Made by a program: the position numbers and the translations under genes
NCBI RefSeq assembly: GCF_003234655.2
Contig: NZ_CP126271.1
Location: 124,001-188,000, forward strand
Reading direction: 5' to 3'
Length of the DNA: 64,000 nucleotides
DNA from: Curtobacterium sp. MCLR17_007
GTDB taxonomy: Bacteria; Actinomycetota; Actinomycetes; Actinomycetales; Microbacteriaceae
Notes under the pieces: model-generated
What the model saw: the letters and a program-made list of their open reading frames with translations, nothing else
Databases searched by the model: none
Told to the model about the DNA's origin: nothing
In this document: positions 1 through 8,673 of the stretch, piece by piece
Layout: every line of letters starts with the position of its first letter
Position numbering within the stretch: the first letter of the stretch is position 1

Positions 1-862
1 GGTCGAGTTCAGCGGCGAGCAGGTCCCAGGCCTGCCGGCGGAGCGCAGCCGGGGCGTCCACCGAGTTGATGCCGAGCAGGGAGACCCCGCGCAGGATGAA
101 GGGCAGCACGGTGGTGTGCAGCTCGACGTCCTGCGCCAGGCCGCACGCCGTCACGGCCCCGCCCCACCGGGTCGACGCGAGCAGGTTCGCCAGGGTCGCT
201 CCACCGACGCTGTCCACCGCGCCGGCCCAGGTCGCCTTCTGCATGGGCCGGCCGCGGTCGCTGAGCGTGGCACGGTCGACGACGTCCGTCGCACCGAGGG
301 CACGGAGCGCATCGGCGTTCCCGGTGCGGCCCGTCGACGCGGTCACCCGGTACCCCCGACCGGCCAGCAGGGGGATCGCGACCGACCCGACGCCGCCGGA
401 GGACCCGGTCACCAGGACCGGCCCGTCGGTGGGGTCCACGAACCGTGCGAGGGCGAGCACGCTGAGCGCGGCGGTGAACCCGGCGGTGCCGATCGCCGCC
501 GCGAAGTCGTCGCCGACGCCGTCGGGCAGCACGACGAGGGCGTCGGCGGGCACGACGGCCCTGGTCGTCCAGCCGCCGTGCCGGTTCTCGCCCGCGCCGG
601 CACCGTTGAGCACCACGCGGTCGCCGATCCGGACCTGGTGCACGCCCGGTCCGACCGCGGCCACGGTGCCGACGACGTCGATCCCGGGCACGAGCGGGTC
701 GATCCGCGCGACGCCGGGGTCACGCGCCAGGGCGAGCCCGTCCTTGTAGTTGACGCTCGAGTACACGACGTCGACGAGGGCCTCGCCCTCACCGGCGTCC
801 GGGACGTCGACGTCGGTGACGGTGGGGGCGGCGGAACTGGAGACGAGGACGGCGCGGGTCAC
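1..862 (-). CDS. Zinc-free MDR oxidoreductase, YhdH/AcuI type (3' end outside window)
   Basis: Medium-chain dehydrogenase/reductase resembling acryloyl-CoA reductase or quinone reductase of the YhdH/AcuI group, expected to reduce an activated C=C bond with NADPH. The frame reads from a GTG at 862 through the left edge, about 287 residues of a family length near 330, so only the C-terminus is missing. Visible are the N-terminal SSVNYKDGLA segment typical of this subgroup, VLVTGSSGGVGSVAI (the Rossmann nucleotide-binding glycine motif) and a TACGLAQ segment. No structural zinc cysteine cluster is seen. A TAGCGT hexamer lies 7 nt upstream of the GTG with no ribosome-binding site, so the message is probably leaderless. 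The exact substrate cannot be told from sequence. Confidence 0.85.
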   Translation of the reverse strand, partial: MTRAVLVSSSAAPTVTDVDVPDAGEGEALVDVVYSSVNYKDGLALARDPGVARIDPLVPGIDVVGTVAAVGPGVHQVRIGDRVVLNGAGAGENRHGGWTTRAVVPADALVVLPDGVGDDFAAAIGTAGFTAALSVLALARFVDPTDGPVLVTGSSGGVGSVAIPLLAGRGYRVTASTGRTGNADALRALGATDVVDRATLSDRGRPMQKATWAGAVDSVGGATLANLLASTRWGGAVTACGLAQDVELHTTVLPFILRGVSLLGINSVDAPAALRRQAWDLLAAELD

Positions 863-923
863 GCGCCGAACGCTACCCGCGCCTCCAGGCCGTGGACCGC
901 ACTGACCGGCCCGAACCGGTGCG

Positions 924-1952
924 TCAGCCGAACAGGATCGCGGCCTCGTCGAAGCGCGACTGCGGGACGGTCTTGAGCTCGCCGAGCGCGTCCGCGAAAG
1001 AGACGTGCACGATCTCGGTGCCGCGCAGCGCGACCATGCGTCCCCAGCGCTCCTCGACGACGGAGTCGACCGCGGCCAGCCCCAGGCGCGTCGAGAGCAC
1101 CCGGTCGTAGGCGGTCGGCGTGCCGCCGCGCTGGATGTGCCCGAGGGTCGTCGCGCGCGTCTCGATGCCCGTCATCTCCTCGATCAGCGGCGCGAGGCGC
1201 TCGCCGATGCCGCCCAGCCGCGGACGGCCGAACGCGTCGAGGCCGCGCTCGGAGTGCGCGTTGTCCTCGTGGTCGGGGACGAAGCCCTCGGCGACGACGA
1301 CGAGCGGGGCCCGTCCGCGGTCGTACGCCGACCGCACCCAGGCGGCGATCTGCGCGAGCGAGGTCTTCTGCTCGGGGATCAGGATCGCGTGCGCGCCCGC
1401 GGCCATGCCGGACTGCAGCGCGATCCAGCCCACGTGCCGTCCCATCACCTCGGCGACCATGCAGCGGGAGTGCGACTCGCCGGTGGTGCGCAGGCGGTCC
1501 ATGGCCTCGGTCGCGATCTCCACCGCGGTGTCGAAGCCGAACGTGTAGTCCGTCGCGCCGAGGTCGTTGTCGACGGTCTTCGGGACACCGACGATCTTCA
1601 GCCCGGCGTCGGTCAGGCGCTTTGCTGCCGCAAGGGTGCCCTCGCCGCCGATCGCGATCAGGGCGTCGATCCCGTGGCGCTCGAGGACGCGCTGGATGTT
1701 CTCGACGCCGCCCTTCTCGCCCTCGAACGGGTTCGTCCGGCTGGTGCCGAGGATCGTGCCGCCCTGCTTGGCGATGCCCTGGATGTCCTTGCGGCCGAGC
1801 GGGACGATGTCGCCCTCGACGACACCGCGCCAGCCGTCCCGGAACCCGACGAACTCGTACCCGTGGATCGCGATGCCCTTGAGGACCGCGGCCCGGATCA
1901 CCGCGTTGAGTCCGGGGCAGTCGCCGCCGGACGTGAGGATGCCGATGCGCAT
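924..1952 (-). CDS. pfkA: 6-phosphofructokinase, group III, ATP-type
   Basis: Phosphorylates fructose 6-phosphate to fructose 1,6-bisphosphate, the committed step of glycolysis, in the cytosol. The protein is 342 residues, the usual length. It opens MRIGILTSGGDCPGLNAV, followed by the GGEGT loop and then PKTVDNDLG with the catalytic aspartates. Glycine at the residue equivalent to E. coli 104 marks ATP use, whereas PPi enzymes carry Asp; lysine in PKTVDND is typical of actinobacterial group III enzymes. The ATG at 1952 was chosen because protein homology begins there; the open frame continues upstream without family similarity. A purine-rich cggag lies just upstream. The divergent neighbour starts at 2026. 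Confidence 0.95.
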   Translation of the reverse strand: MRIGILTSGGDCPGLNAVIRAAVLKGIAIHGYEFVGFRDGWRGVVEGDIVPLGRKDIQGIAKQGGTILGTSRTNPFEGEKGGVENIQRVLERHGIDALIAIGGEGTLAAAKRLTDAGLKIVGVPKTVDNDLGATDYTFGFDTAVEIATEAMDRLRTTGESHSRCMVAEVMGRHVGWIALQSGMAAGAHAILIPEQKTSLAQIAAWVRSAYDRGRAPLVVVAEGFVPDHEDNAHSERGLDAFGRPRLGGIGERLAPLIEEMTGIETRATTLGHIQRGGTPTAYDRVLSTRLGLAAVDSVVEERWGRMVALRGTEIVHVSFADALGELKTVPQSRFDEAAILFG

Positions 1953-2025
1953 GGGGAACTCCGTTGTCGGGTGGGTGGGACAGGACCCATCTTGGCCGAC
2001 GGTGGTTTCGCTTACCATCCCTGTC

Positions 2026-2976
2026 ATGCAGCAGGTCCGTCTCGCCCCGCGTCCGTCAGGGGACACCCGGCTCGACACCGTGTACCGACCAGCAGGACCC
2101 GTGGACGTGGCCGCGACGCTCCGGCCCCTGCAGCGCGGCTCCGGCGACCCGGCCTTCCGCGTGGTGGGGTCGGACGTCTGGCTCGCCCTGCGGACGCCGG
2201 CCGGCCCGGCGTCGGTGGCGATCCGCCAGGCTGGCGACACGATCGCGATCTCGGCGTGGGGCGACGGCGCCGCGTGGGCGGTGCAGCACGGGCCCGACCT
2301 GGTCGGCCGCGGGGACGACTGGAGCGACCTCGACGTGTCGGGACACGGGTTCCTGGCCGACGCCCGGCACCGGCAGCCCGGGCTCCGGCTGTGCCGCACG
2401 AACACCGTGGTCGCGATGCTCGTGCCGGCGGTCATGGAGCAGAAGGTCACGTCACGCCAGGCCTGGGGTGCGTGGCGGTACCTGCTCCGCCGCCACGGCA
2501 CGCCCGCACCCGGTCCCGCCCCGGCCGGCATGGTCGTGCCGCCCTCCGCCGACGAGTGGGCGCGGATCCCGAGCTGGGAGTGGCACCGCGCGGGCATCGA
2601 ACCGGGACGCTCGGCCACGGTCATGCGGGCGGTCCGGGTCGCGCCGGCCATCGAGCGGACCCTGGCGCTCGGCCGGGGCGGGTCCGTCGTCGCCGCGCGG
2701 CTGCAGACGATCCCGGGCGTCGGGGTGTGGACCGCTGCCGAGACGACGCAGCGGTCACACGGCGACCCGGACTCGCCGAGCGTCGGTGACTTCCACGTGC
2801 CAGCGCTCGTCGGCTGGGCGCTGACGGGCGGGCCCGTCGACGACGACGGCATGCTCGAACTGCTCGAGCCCTGGCGCGGTCACCGGCACCGGGTCGTCCG
2901 GCTGATCGGCGGCAGCGGCTTCCGCAAGCCCGCCTTCGGTCCGCGCATGACGATCCAGGACCACCGGGGCCACTGA
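2026..2976 (+). CDS. HhH-GPD DNA glycosylase, AlkA-like
   Basis: Probable DNA-3-methyladenine glycosylase II relative that flips out and removes alkylated bases in base excision repair. The 316-residue protein has an N-terminal beta-rich half, a helix-hairpin-helix reading IPGVGVWTAAE near residue 230, and the following SVGDFHVPALVGWAL segment with the conserved catalytic Asp. The ATG at 2026 is preceded 7 nt upstream by TACCAT, so translation is likely leaderless. A longer open frame upstream (from 1567) is on the opposite strand of pfkA and is not coding. A second, distinct AlkA-like gene lies at 56502. The substrate range is not deducible. Confidence 0.85.
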   Translation: MQQVRLAPRPSGDTRLDTVYRPAGPVDVAATLRPLQRGSGDPAFRVVGSDVWLALRTPAGPASVAIRQAGDTIAISAWGDGAAWAVQHGPDLVGRGDDWSDLDVSGHGFLADARHRQPGLRLCRTNTVVAMLVPAVMEQKVTSRQAWGAWRYLLRRHGTPAPGPAPAGMVVPPSADEWARIPSWEWHRAGIEPGRSATVMRAVRVAPAIERTLALGRGGSVVAARLQTIPGVGVWTAAETTQRSHGDPDSPSVGDFHVPALVGWALTGGPVDDDGMLELLEPWRGHRHRVVRLIGGSGFRKPAFGPRMTIQDHRGH

Positions 2977-2983
2977 CGGGTCC

Positions 2984-3039
2984 GACGCCGGCCGGTCGGA
3001 GACCCGGGTCGGACGCCGACCGGTCAGAGACCCGGGTCG
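2984..3039. repeat. 28-bp tandem duplication spanning the marR stop codon
   Basis: Two adjacent 28-bp units (2984-3011 and 3012-3039), both ending gacccgggtcg, differ at only two bases. The second contains the last codons and stop of the MarR gene, so the gene's 3' end appears to have been tandemly duplicated into the convergent intergenic space. Confidence 0.75.
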
Positions 3040-3488
3040 GTCGGGCCGAGCGCGTCCTGGACCCGCGCGCTGACGGACCGCAGCGTGTCCGCGTCCCCCG
3101 CCACGGGCCTCCAGAACAGCTGCTCGAGTGCGGCGGTGTGTGCGCGGATTCCGGCGAGCACCGCGCGCCGACCGTCCGGGGTCATCACGACCCAGCTGCC
3201 GCGCCCGTCGGTGGGGCAGTCGGAGCGCTCGACCAGCCCGCGGCTCACCATGCGCGTGACCTGGTGGCTCACGCGCGACTTCTCCCAGCCGATGCCCGCG
3301 GCGACGTCGCGCACGCGCAGGCGGTGGTCCGGCTGCCGGTGCAGGCCGATCAGGATCTCGAACTCCGGGACCGAGATGCCGGCGCCCTGCTGCACGGCGT
3401 GGTCGAGGGCCCGGTCGAGCCGGCGCCAGACGTCGTGGTAGGCGTCCCACGTCGCCCAGTCGTGACGGTCGGCCCCCTGCTTCGGCAT
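3024..3488 (-). CDS. MarR-family transcriptional regulator
   Basis: Winged-helix regulator of 154 residues. The DNA-binding core is seen as LRVRDVAAGIGWEKSRVSHQ followed by VTRMVSRGLVERSD and the wing DGRGSWVVMTPDGR. The ATG at 3488 is set 6 nt after a TACGCT hexamer, consistent with leaderless translation; the larger frame extends upstream into putA and is not coding. The gene is divergent from putA across about 115 bp, so it may control putA, but that is inferred only from position. Confidence 0.88.
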   Translation of the reverse strand: MPKQGADRHDWATWDAYHDVWRRLDRALDHAVQQGAGISVPEFEILIGLHRQPDHRLRVRDVAAGIGWEKSRVSHQVTRMVSRGLVERSDCPTDGRGSWVVMTPDGRRAVLAGIRAHTAALEQLFWRPVAGDADTLRSVSARVQDALGPTDPGL

Positions 3489-3591
3489 CCCCCCAGCGTA
3501 TCCATCCGGGTCGCAGGTGGCGCATCGCTGACACGTCGCTGACTGTTGGCCCGCACCCGGCGCGCTCCGAGGTCGCGTCGGCCCCGCGGCA

Positions 3592-3597
3592 TACGAT
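3592..3597 (+). promoter_or_regulatory. Putative -10 box of leaderless putA
   Basis: TACGAT ends 6 nt before the putA ATG. The ggagg touching the ATG has no spacer and cannot serve as a normal ribosome-binding site, so the transcript probably starts at the start codon. Confidence 0.5.
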
Positions 3598-3603
3598 CGG
3601 AGG

Positions 3604-6600
3604 ATGCCGCGCGCCCGCCTCCAGGACTGTTCCGACGACGCCGCTGCCCTCGTACGACGGTGGCTCGCAGCGTCCGCGGACGTCAAGCCCGATCCCGGTG
3701 CGGCGCGGCTGGCCGATGTCCTCCGTGACGAACAGGGCCTGGACTTCACGCTCGGCTTCATCGACCGCGTGGTCCGCCCCGAGGACCCCCGCGTGGCCGC
3801 GCGGCACCTCGAGCAGCTCAGCCAGGGCGTGCCGGACGCGCTCGCCTGGTACCTCCGCGGCGCCGTGTCCCTCGGCGGCGGCTTCGCGACGATGGCACCG
3901 TGGGCCGTCATCCCCACCGCGCGCCGGATCCTGCGCCGCATGACCGGTCACCTGGTCGTGGACGCCGCCCCGTCGAAGCTCGGGCCGGCACTCGCCAAGC
4001 TCCGCGCCGACGGCACCCGCCTCGACGTCAGCCTGCTCGGCGGGCCGGTGCTCGGCAGCGCCGAGAGCGACCGCCGGCTCCAGGGCGCCATGGACCTGCT
4101 CGCCCGCGACGACGTCGACCGCGTCTCAGTGGCCATCGGCACCGTCGTGCCACAGTCGGCACCGTGGGCGTTCGAGGAGACGGTCGCACGCGCGGTCGAC
4201 CGACTGGTCCCGCTGTACCGTCTGGCGGCGTCCGCCCCCACGCCCAAGACGATCACGCTCGACCTCGACGAGCACGGCGACCTCGACCTCGCCGTCACGG
4301 TCTTCCGTGCCCTCCTCGACCGGCCGGAGTTCCTCGGGCTGCACGCCGGCATCGTGCTGCAGGCGTACCTGCCCGACAGCGCCGGGGCGCTCGAGTCCCT
4401 GACGCAGTGGGCGCTGACCCGGCGGGCGCACGGCGGCGCACCGATCACGGTCCGGCTGGTCAAGGGCGCGCACCTGGCTGCGGAACGCGTCGACGCGATC
4501 CTGCACGACTGGCCCCTCGCCACGTGGGGCAGCAAGCGTGAGACCGACACGGCCTACCTGCGCATGCTCGACGCCGCGCTGACGACCGAGCGCACGGACG
4601 CCGTCCGGATCGGCGTGGCGAGCCACAACCTGTTCGACCTGGCCACCGCGTGGGTGCTCGCCCAGCGCCGCGGGGTCACCGACGCCGTGCACGTGGCGAT
4701 GCTGCTCGGGATGACGGCGACGCACGCCGACGCCGTCCGCGCCGAGGTCGGCGACCTGGTGCTCTCGACCCCGGTCGTGCACCCGGACGACTTCCGCGGG
4801 GCGATCGGGTACCTCGCCCGGCGACTGCAGGAGCACGCCGGCGGTGACAACGCCATGTCCACGGCGTTCGAGATCGGCCACGACCAGGCCGCCCTCGACC
4901 GCGAGCAGGCACGGTGGACGGCCTCGGTCGACGCCCTCGACACCCCTGTGCCGCCGACCAACCGCACGCAGGACCGTCGACTCTCCCCGGGCGACCCCAT
5001 CCCGCGCGACGCCTTCCGGAACGCCCCCGTCACCGACCCGACGCTGCCCGCCAACCGGCAGTGGGCCGCGGACGTGCTCCGGCGGGTGCCCCGTTCGCAG
5101 CTCGGCGCGCAGACGATCCGCGGGTCGCGGGTGCTCGACCGCACCAAGCTCGAGCGGATCGTCCGCAGCACCGCCCAGGCCGGCGTCAACTGGGGGCGGC
5201 AGGACCCGGTCGACCGCGCCGAGCTGCTCGAGCTCATCGGGCACGAGCTCGAGGGCCGCCGCGCCGACCTGGTCGAGGTCGCCGTCGCCGAGACCGGCAC
5301 CACGCTCACCGAAGCCGACGCCGAGGTCAGCCGGGCGATCGACTTCGCGCACCACTTCGCCGACCGCGCGCGGCACCTGGTGGACGTCACCGGCGCGACC
5401 TTCGTCCCGCCGCGCCTGACCGTGGTCGTGTCGGAGTGGACGGAGCCCATCGCCGGACCTGCGAGCGGCGTGCTGGCGGCGCTCGCCGCGGGCAGCGGGG
5501 TGCTGCTCAAGCCGGCACCCCAGGCCAAGCGGTCTGCGGCCGTCGTGGCCGACGTCCTCCACGACGCCGGGGTCCCGCACTCCCTGCTCCAGCTCGTCGA
5601 CCTGGACGAGGACGTCCTCGGCCGCCAGCTCATCGCGCACGCGGCGGTCGACCGGATCGTGTTCTCCGGCGCTGCCGACACCGCCCGGTCGTTCACGTGG
5701 TGGCGTGCCGGGCTGCCCCTGACCGCGGCCACCGGCGGCAGGAACGTCGTCGTCGTGACCCCGTCAGCGGACGTCGAACTCGCCGTCCGGGACATCGTGC
5801 GCTCGGCCTTCGTCCACGCGGGGCAGCGCCCCGACGCCACGTCGCTCGTGGTGCTGGTCGGGTCCGTCGCCGAGAGCGAGGGGTTCCGCCGACAGCTCGT
5901 CGACGCTGCCCGGACGGTCCGCGTGGCCTGGCCGGACGACCCCACGGCGCAGATGGGCCCGCTCGTCGCCGAACCGACCGGTCCGCTCCTGCAGGCCCTC
6001 ACCGAGCTCGAGCCGGGGGAGTCGTGGTTGCTGCAGCCCGCCCCTCTCGACGACTCCGGCCGGCTCTGGTCGCCGGGCATCCGCGACGGCGTCCGTGCCG
6101 GCAGCGACCGGCACCAGACCGACCACGCGGTGCCGGTCCTCGACCTGATGCACGCCGAGACCCTCGACGACGCCATCGCGATCCAGAACGGGACCGACCA
6201 CGGGCTCGTCGCGGGTATCCACTCCCTCGACGTCGACGAGGTCGGGGACTGGGTGCAGCGGGTCCGCGCGGGCAGCCTCGTCGTCAACCGCGGCACCACG
6301 GGCTCGGTCGTCGGCCGGAGCCCCCTCGGCGGCTGGAAGCGCTCAGCGGTCGGCACCGGAACGAAGCCCGGTGGCCCGATGTACGTCGCGACGCTCGGCC
6401 GCTGGGAGCCCACACCCCGCACGGTGCACAAGAGCATCCAGCTGCACGGCCTGTCCCAGCGCGTGACCGCGGTGATCGAGGCGGCGCGCAGCGGGCTGTC
6501 CTTCGAGGAGTTCGACCAGGTCCGTGCCGGAGCCACCAGCGACGTGCAGGCCCGCGCGGCCGAGTTCGGCGTCTCGCACGACCCGGCCGGGCTGGTCGTC

Positions 6601-7161
6601 GAGCGGAACGTGCTGCGCTGGCGGCCGCAGTCCGTCATCGTGCGCCAGGCCGAGGACGCGTCGAACGGCGATCTCGTGCGCGCGCTCGTCGCGGCCACGG
6701 CCAGCCGCGCGCACGTGCTGCTGAGCACGTCGCGGCCGTTGCCCGCGCCGCTCACGCAGCTGTTCGCGGCACGCCGGTCGCCACTCGACGTGGTCGACCA
6801 CCTGGTGGAGTCGGACGAGGAGTTCCTGCGCCGCGCAGCCTCGGGTGCGGTGTTCCAGGACAACTGGTCCGACCCCGACGACGAGCCGCAGGACGCGATC
6901 GAGCTCGTCCTCTCCCAGGGTCGCGAGCGTCCCGCGCACACGGTGTTCGGTGGGCCGGGAGCCCGCATCCGGCTGATCGGCGGCGACGCCCTGGCACTCG
7001 AGGAAGCGCTGGGCGCGAGCATCGACGTCGCGGTGTTCGCCGCGCCCGTCGTCGAGGCCGGCCTGATCGAGATGCTGCCGTACCTGCGTGAGCAGTCGGT
7101 GTCGATCACCGCACACCGGTTCGGCGAGGTCGACTCGGAGTTCAGCCACCTGCGCGTCTGA
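3604..7161 (+). CDS. putA: Bifunctional-type proline dehydrogenase/P5C dehydrogenase PutA with a degenerate ALDH active site
   Basis: 1185 residues, the length of type B PutA. Residues of roughly 60-450 form the FAD-dependent proline dehydrogenase barrel; the substrate lysine is kept in RLVKGAHLA and the paired arginines in GYLARRLQEH. Residues of roughly 480-940 are an aldehyde dehydrogenase fold followed by a C-terminal domain. In active relatives the ALDH sites read GETSGKN (general-base Glu) and GQKCSA (nucleophilic Cys). Here they read AATGGRN (Ala709 replaces Glu) and GQRPDA (Pro743 replaces Cys), and the conserved EYFGPVLG segment is DHAVPVLD (from residue 840). The first step, proline to P5C, should work; the second probably does not. 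The 3' end overlaps the convergent gene by 20 bp. Confidence 0.9.
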   Translation: MPRARLQDCSDDAAALVRRWLAASADVKPDPGAARLADVLRDEQGLDFTLGFIDRVVRPEDPRVAARHLEQLSQGVPDALAWYLRGAVSLGGGFATMAPWAVIPTARRILRRMTGHLVVDAAPSKLGPALAKLRADGTRLDVSLLGGPVLGSAESDRRLQGAMDLLARDDVDRVSVAIGTVVPQSAPWAFEETVARAVDRLVPLYRLAASAPTPKTITLDLDEHGDLDLAVTVFRALLDRPEFLGLHAGIVLQAYLPDSAGALESLTQWALTRRAHGGAPITVRLVKGAHLAAERVDAILHDWPLATWGSKRETDTAYLRMLDAALTTERTDAVRIGVASHNLFDLATAWVLAQRRGVTDAVHVAMLLGMTATHADAVRAEVGDLVLSTPVVHPDDFRGAIGYLARRLQEHAGGDNAMSTAFEIGHDQAALDREQARWTASVDALDTPVPPTNRTQDRRLSPGDPIPRDAFRNAPVTDPTLPANRQWAADVLRRVPRSQLGAQTIRGSRVLDRTKLERIVRSTAQAGVNWGRQDPVDRAELLELIGHELEGRRADLVEVAVAETGTTLTEADAEVSRAIDFAHHFADRARHLVDVTGATFVPPRLTVVVSEWTEPIAGPASGVLAALAAGSGVLLKPAPQAKRSAAVVADVLHDAGVPHSLLQLVDLDEDVLGRQLIAHAAVDRIVFSGAADTARSFTWWRAGLPLTAATGGRNVVVVTPSADVELAVRDIVRSAFVHAGQRPDATSLVVLVGSVAESEGFRRQLVDAARTVRVAWPDDPTAQMGPLVAEPTGPLLQALTELEPGESWLLQPAPLDDSGRLWSPGIRDGVRAGSDRHQTDHAVPVLDLMHAETLDDAIAIQNGTDHGLVAGIHSLDVDEVGDWVQRVRAGSLVVNRGTTGSVVGRSPLGGWKRSAVGTGTKPGGPMYVATLGRWEPTPRTVHKSIQLHGLSQRVTAVIEAARSGLSFEEFDQVRAGATSDVQARAAEFGVSHDPAGLVVERNVLRWRPQSVIVRQAEDASNGDLVRALVAATASRAHVLLSTSRPLPAPLTQLFAARRSPLDVVDHLVESDEEFLRRAASGAVFQDNWSDPDDEPQDAIELVLSQGRERPAHTVFGGPGARIRLIGGDALALEEALGASIDVAVFAAPVVEAGLIEMLPYLREQSVSITAHRFGEVDSEFSHLRV

Positions 7162-7759
7162 GGAGCGCGCGCAGGCCGCTCGTGTCCGGGACGACGTCGG
7201 GTTCCCGCTCCGCGCGCCACCGGCCGACCAGTTCCAGCGCGCGCAGCGCGGTCCCTGGGACCAGCGGGCTGGCCGTCAGCGCCGCCACCTCGGCAGCCCG
7301 TGCGTCCCAGGGGGTCGGCGACGGGTGGTGGTCCGTCCCCGTGGCGGCGTCCGCGGTACGCATCGACTCGACCAGGGCCTCCCGTCCGATGCCCAGCACC
7401 AGGTGGAGGCCGATGAGCCGGTTCCCCCGTCCCAACCGCACCGCGGCGAGTGCCGCGTCGAAGCGGACGGCGAGGTCGGCTGGCGGTGCCGGCAGCACCA
7501 CGTCGGCCCCGTCGACCGTCAGGTCGACGAACCGCCCGTCGGCGGTGACCAGCCGGACGACCGCGCCGGATGCCTGCCATGCCCAGAGGCGCGCACCGAG
7601 CAGTCGCTCGACGTCGAGGGGACCACGGGACTCGACGCGCACGTCCAGGTCGCTCCAGCCGTCGGTGCTGTCCGTCGTCACCGATCCGTACGGGGCGACC
7701 GCGGCGAGCAGCGGCGATGCGCGGAGCCGGTCGAGCAGGTCGTGCCGCCAGTCGCTCAT
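7142..7759 (-). CDS. Nucleotidyltransferase-fold protein
   Basis: A 205-residue protein with the polymerase-beta/MNT-type signature near residues 23-40: PYGSVTTDSTDGWSDLDVRV, giving the GS and DLD metal-binding pattern. A third acidic residue is plausible in RFVDLTVDG. Such proteins transfer a nucleotide to an antibiotic, protein or RNA; the acceptor is unknown here. Aminoglycoside nucleotidyltransferase-like is the closest general label. It runs convergent to putA and overlaps its last 20 bp. Confidence 0.7.
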   Translation of the reverse strand: MSDWRHDLLDRLRASPLLAAVAPYGSVTTDSTDGWSDLDVRVESRGPLDVERLLGARLWAWQASGAVVRLVTADGRFVDLTVDGADVVLPAPPADLAVRFDAALAAVRLGRGNRLIGLHLVLGIGREALVESMRTADAATGTDHHPSPTPWDARAAEVAALTASPLVPGTALRALELVGRWRAEREPDVVPDTSGLRALLRRAGG

Positions 7760-7846
7760 GCCCGGCCCTCGCTCCTCGGCCTGGAGGCCCTGGGCACCTT
7801 CCGCGACCCCGTCACCTGAGTGACGTGGTCGCGTCAGCGCTCGGGC

Positions 7847-8047
7847 TCAGTCCTCGGTGTCGCCGCGGTCCTCGTCCTCGACGCCGGTCTCGTCCATGCG
7901 GTCGCGCAGGTGGTCGGCCATCGACGCGGCACCCTCGTGTCCGTGGTCGTGGTTGACCTGCTCGATGAGGCCCGAGAGCTTCTCGTGGTTGGTGGCATCG
8001 GTGGCGCCGTCCATGACGGGCTCGGTCTGTTCTGCGTCGTTGCTCAT
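7847..8047 (-). CDS. Small acidic hypothetical protein
   Basis: 66 residues, strongly acidic and His-rich in the middle (NHDHGHEGAASMADHLRD), with no signal peptide or membrane segment. I do not recognise the family. TAGCGT lies 7 nt upstream of the ATG at 8047, the leaderless pattern seen at many real starts in this window, which supports it as a gene. Confidence 0.6.
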   Translation of the reverse strand: MSNDAEQTEPVMDGATDATNHEKLSGLIEQVNHDHGHEGAASMADHLRDRMDETGVEDEDRGDTED

Positions 8048-8328
8048 GTGACGGACGCTACGCGGCGATCCGGGGAGCGTCTCGGGGTTCAGCCGGTTGA
8101 CGCCCGAAGTGGGGTACCGACCTGTCTGTCCCCCTAAGGGCGGACCGGGTACAGTCGTCATCAGCGAGCCACCCCCGATCGGCGGGTCCCCTGCCCCCGA
8201 GGCTCGTGAGAGCGTCGACGCTCCGGCTCTTGAGCGTCCCCTGTGCTCGAGCCGGAGCGCGACCGCCCATCGCCGGAGCCGCAGAGCATGCAACCAGGCA
8301 GCGCCCCGATCGGTCCGCGTGCTGCCGG
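8048..8328. other. Gene-free interval with a hairpin
   Basis: No convincing gene. An 11-bp inverted repeat (8219-8229 with 8249-8259, cgctccggctc and its complement) flanks a 19-nt loop. It could terminate something or be a structured leader; there is no T-tract. Confidence 0.4.
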
Positions 8329-8673
8329 TCAGCGCTTGCGGCCGGACCCGACCAGGGCGACCTCGGCGATCGCCAGGGCGAGCGCGATCACGAACTGACC
8401 GACGGCGACGCGGCGCCACCGCCGTCCCACGAACATGAGCGGCAGCATGGTGACCGCGTGCGTGGCGTCCACCGCCGCCCCGAGGGTGTGCGCGTCGCCG
8501 GAGCCGGCCCGCGAGAGCACCCCGGCCTGCACCAGCTGCCGGACCCCGAGGACCCGGTGGAACGTCGCGGTCGCCGGGTCGGACCCCGCGCGGATCAGGT
8601 GCAGCGCCCCGAGTACGGCACGGGCTCCCTCGACGACGGTGGCACTTCGGCGACGGTCGCGTGCGCGGCTCAT
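8329..8673 (-). CDS. Hypothetical membrane protein, operon with SDR
   Basis: 114 residues with two or three hydrophobic segments (around THAVTMLPLMFVG and AVGQFVIALALAIAEVALV) and an Arg-rich C-terminus. The function is unknown. The ATG at 8673 overlaps the stop of the upstream SDR gene (ATGA), so the two are probably translationally coupled and act together. Confidence 0.7.
   Translation of the reverse strand: MSRARDRRRSATVVEGARAVLGALHLIRAGSDPATATFHRVLGVRQLVQAGVLSRAGSGDAHTLGAAVDATHAVTMLPLMFVGRRWRRVAVGQFVIALALAIAEVALVGSGRKR

Noticed and set aside
4554..7580. 1008-codon minus-strand frame opposite putA
   Set aside because: High-GC shadow frame: Ser/Arg/Pro-rich, no family signal, and exactly opposite a gene with strong homology.
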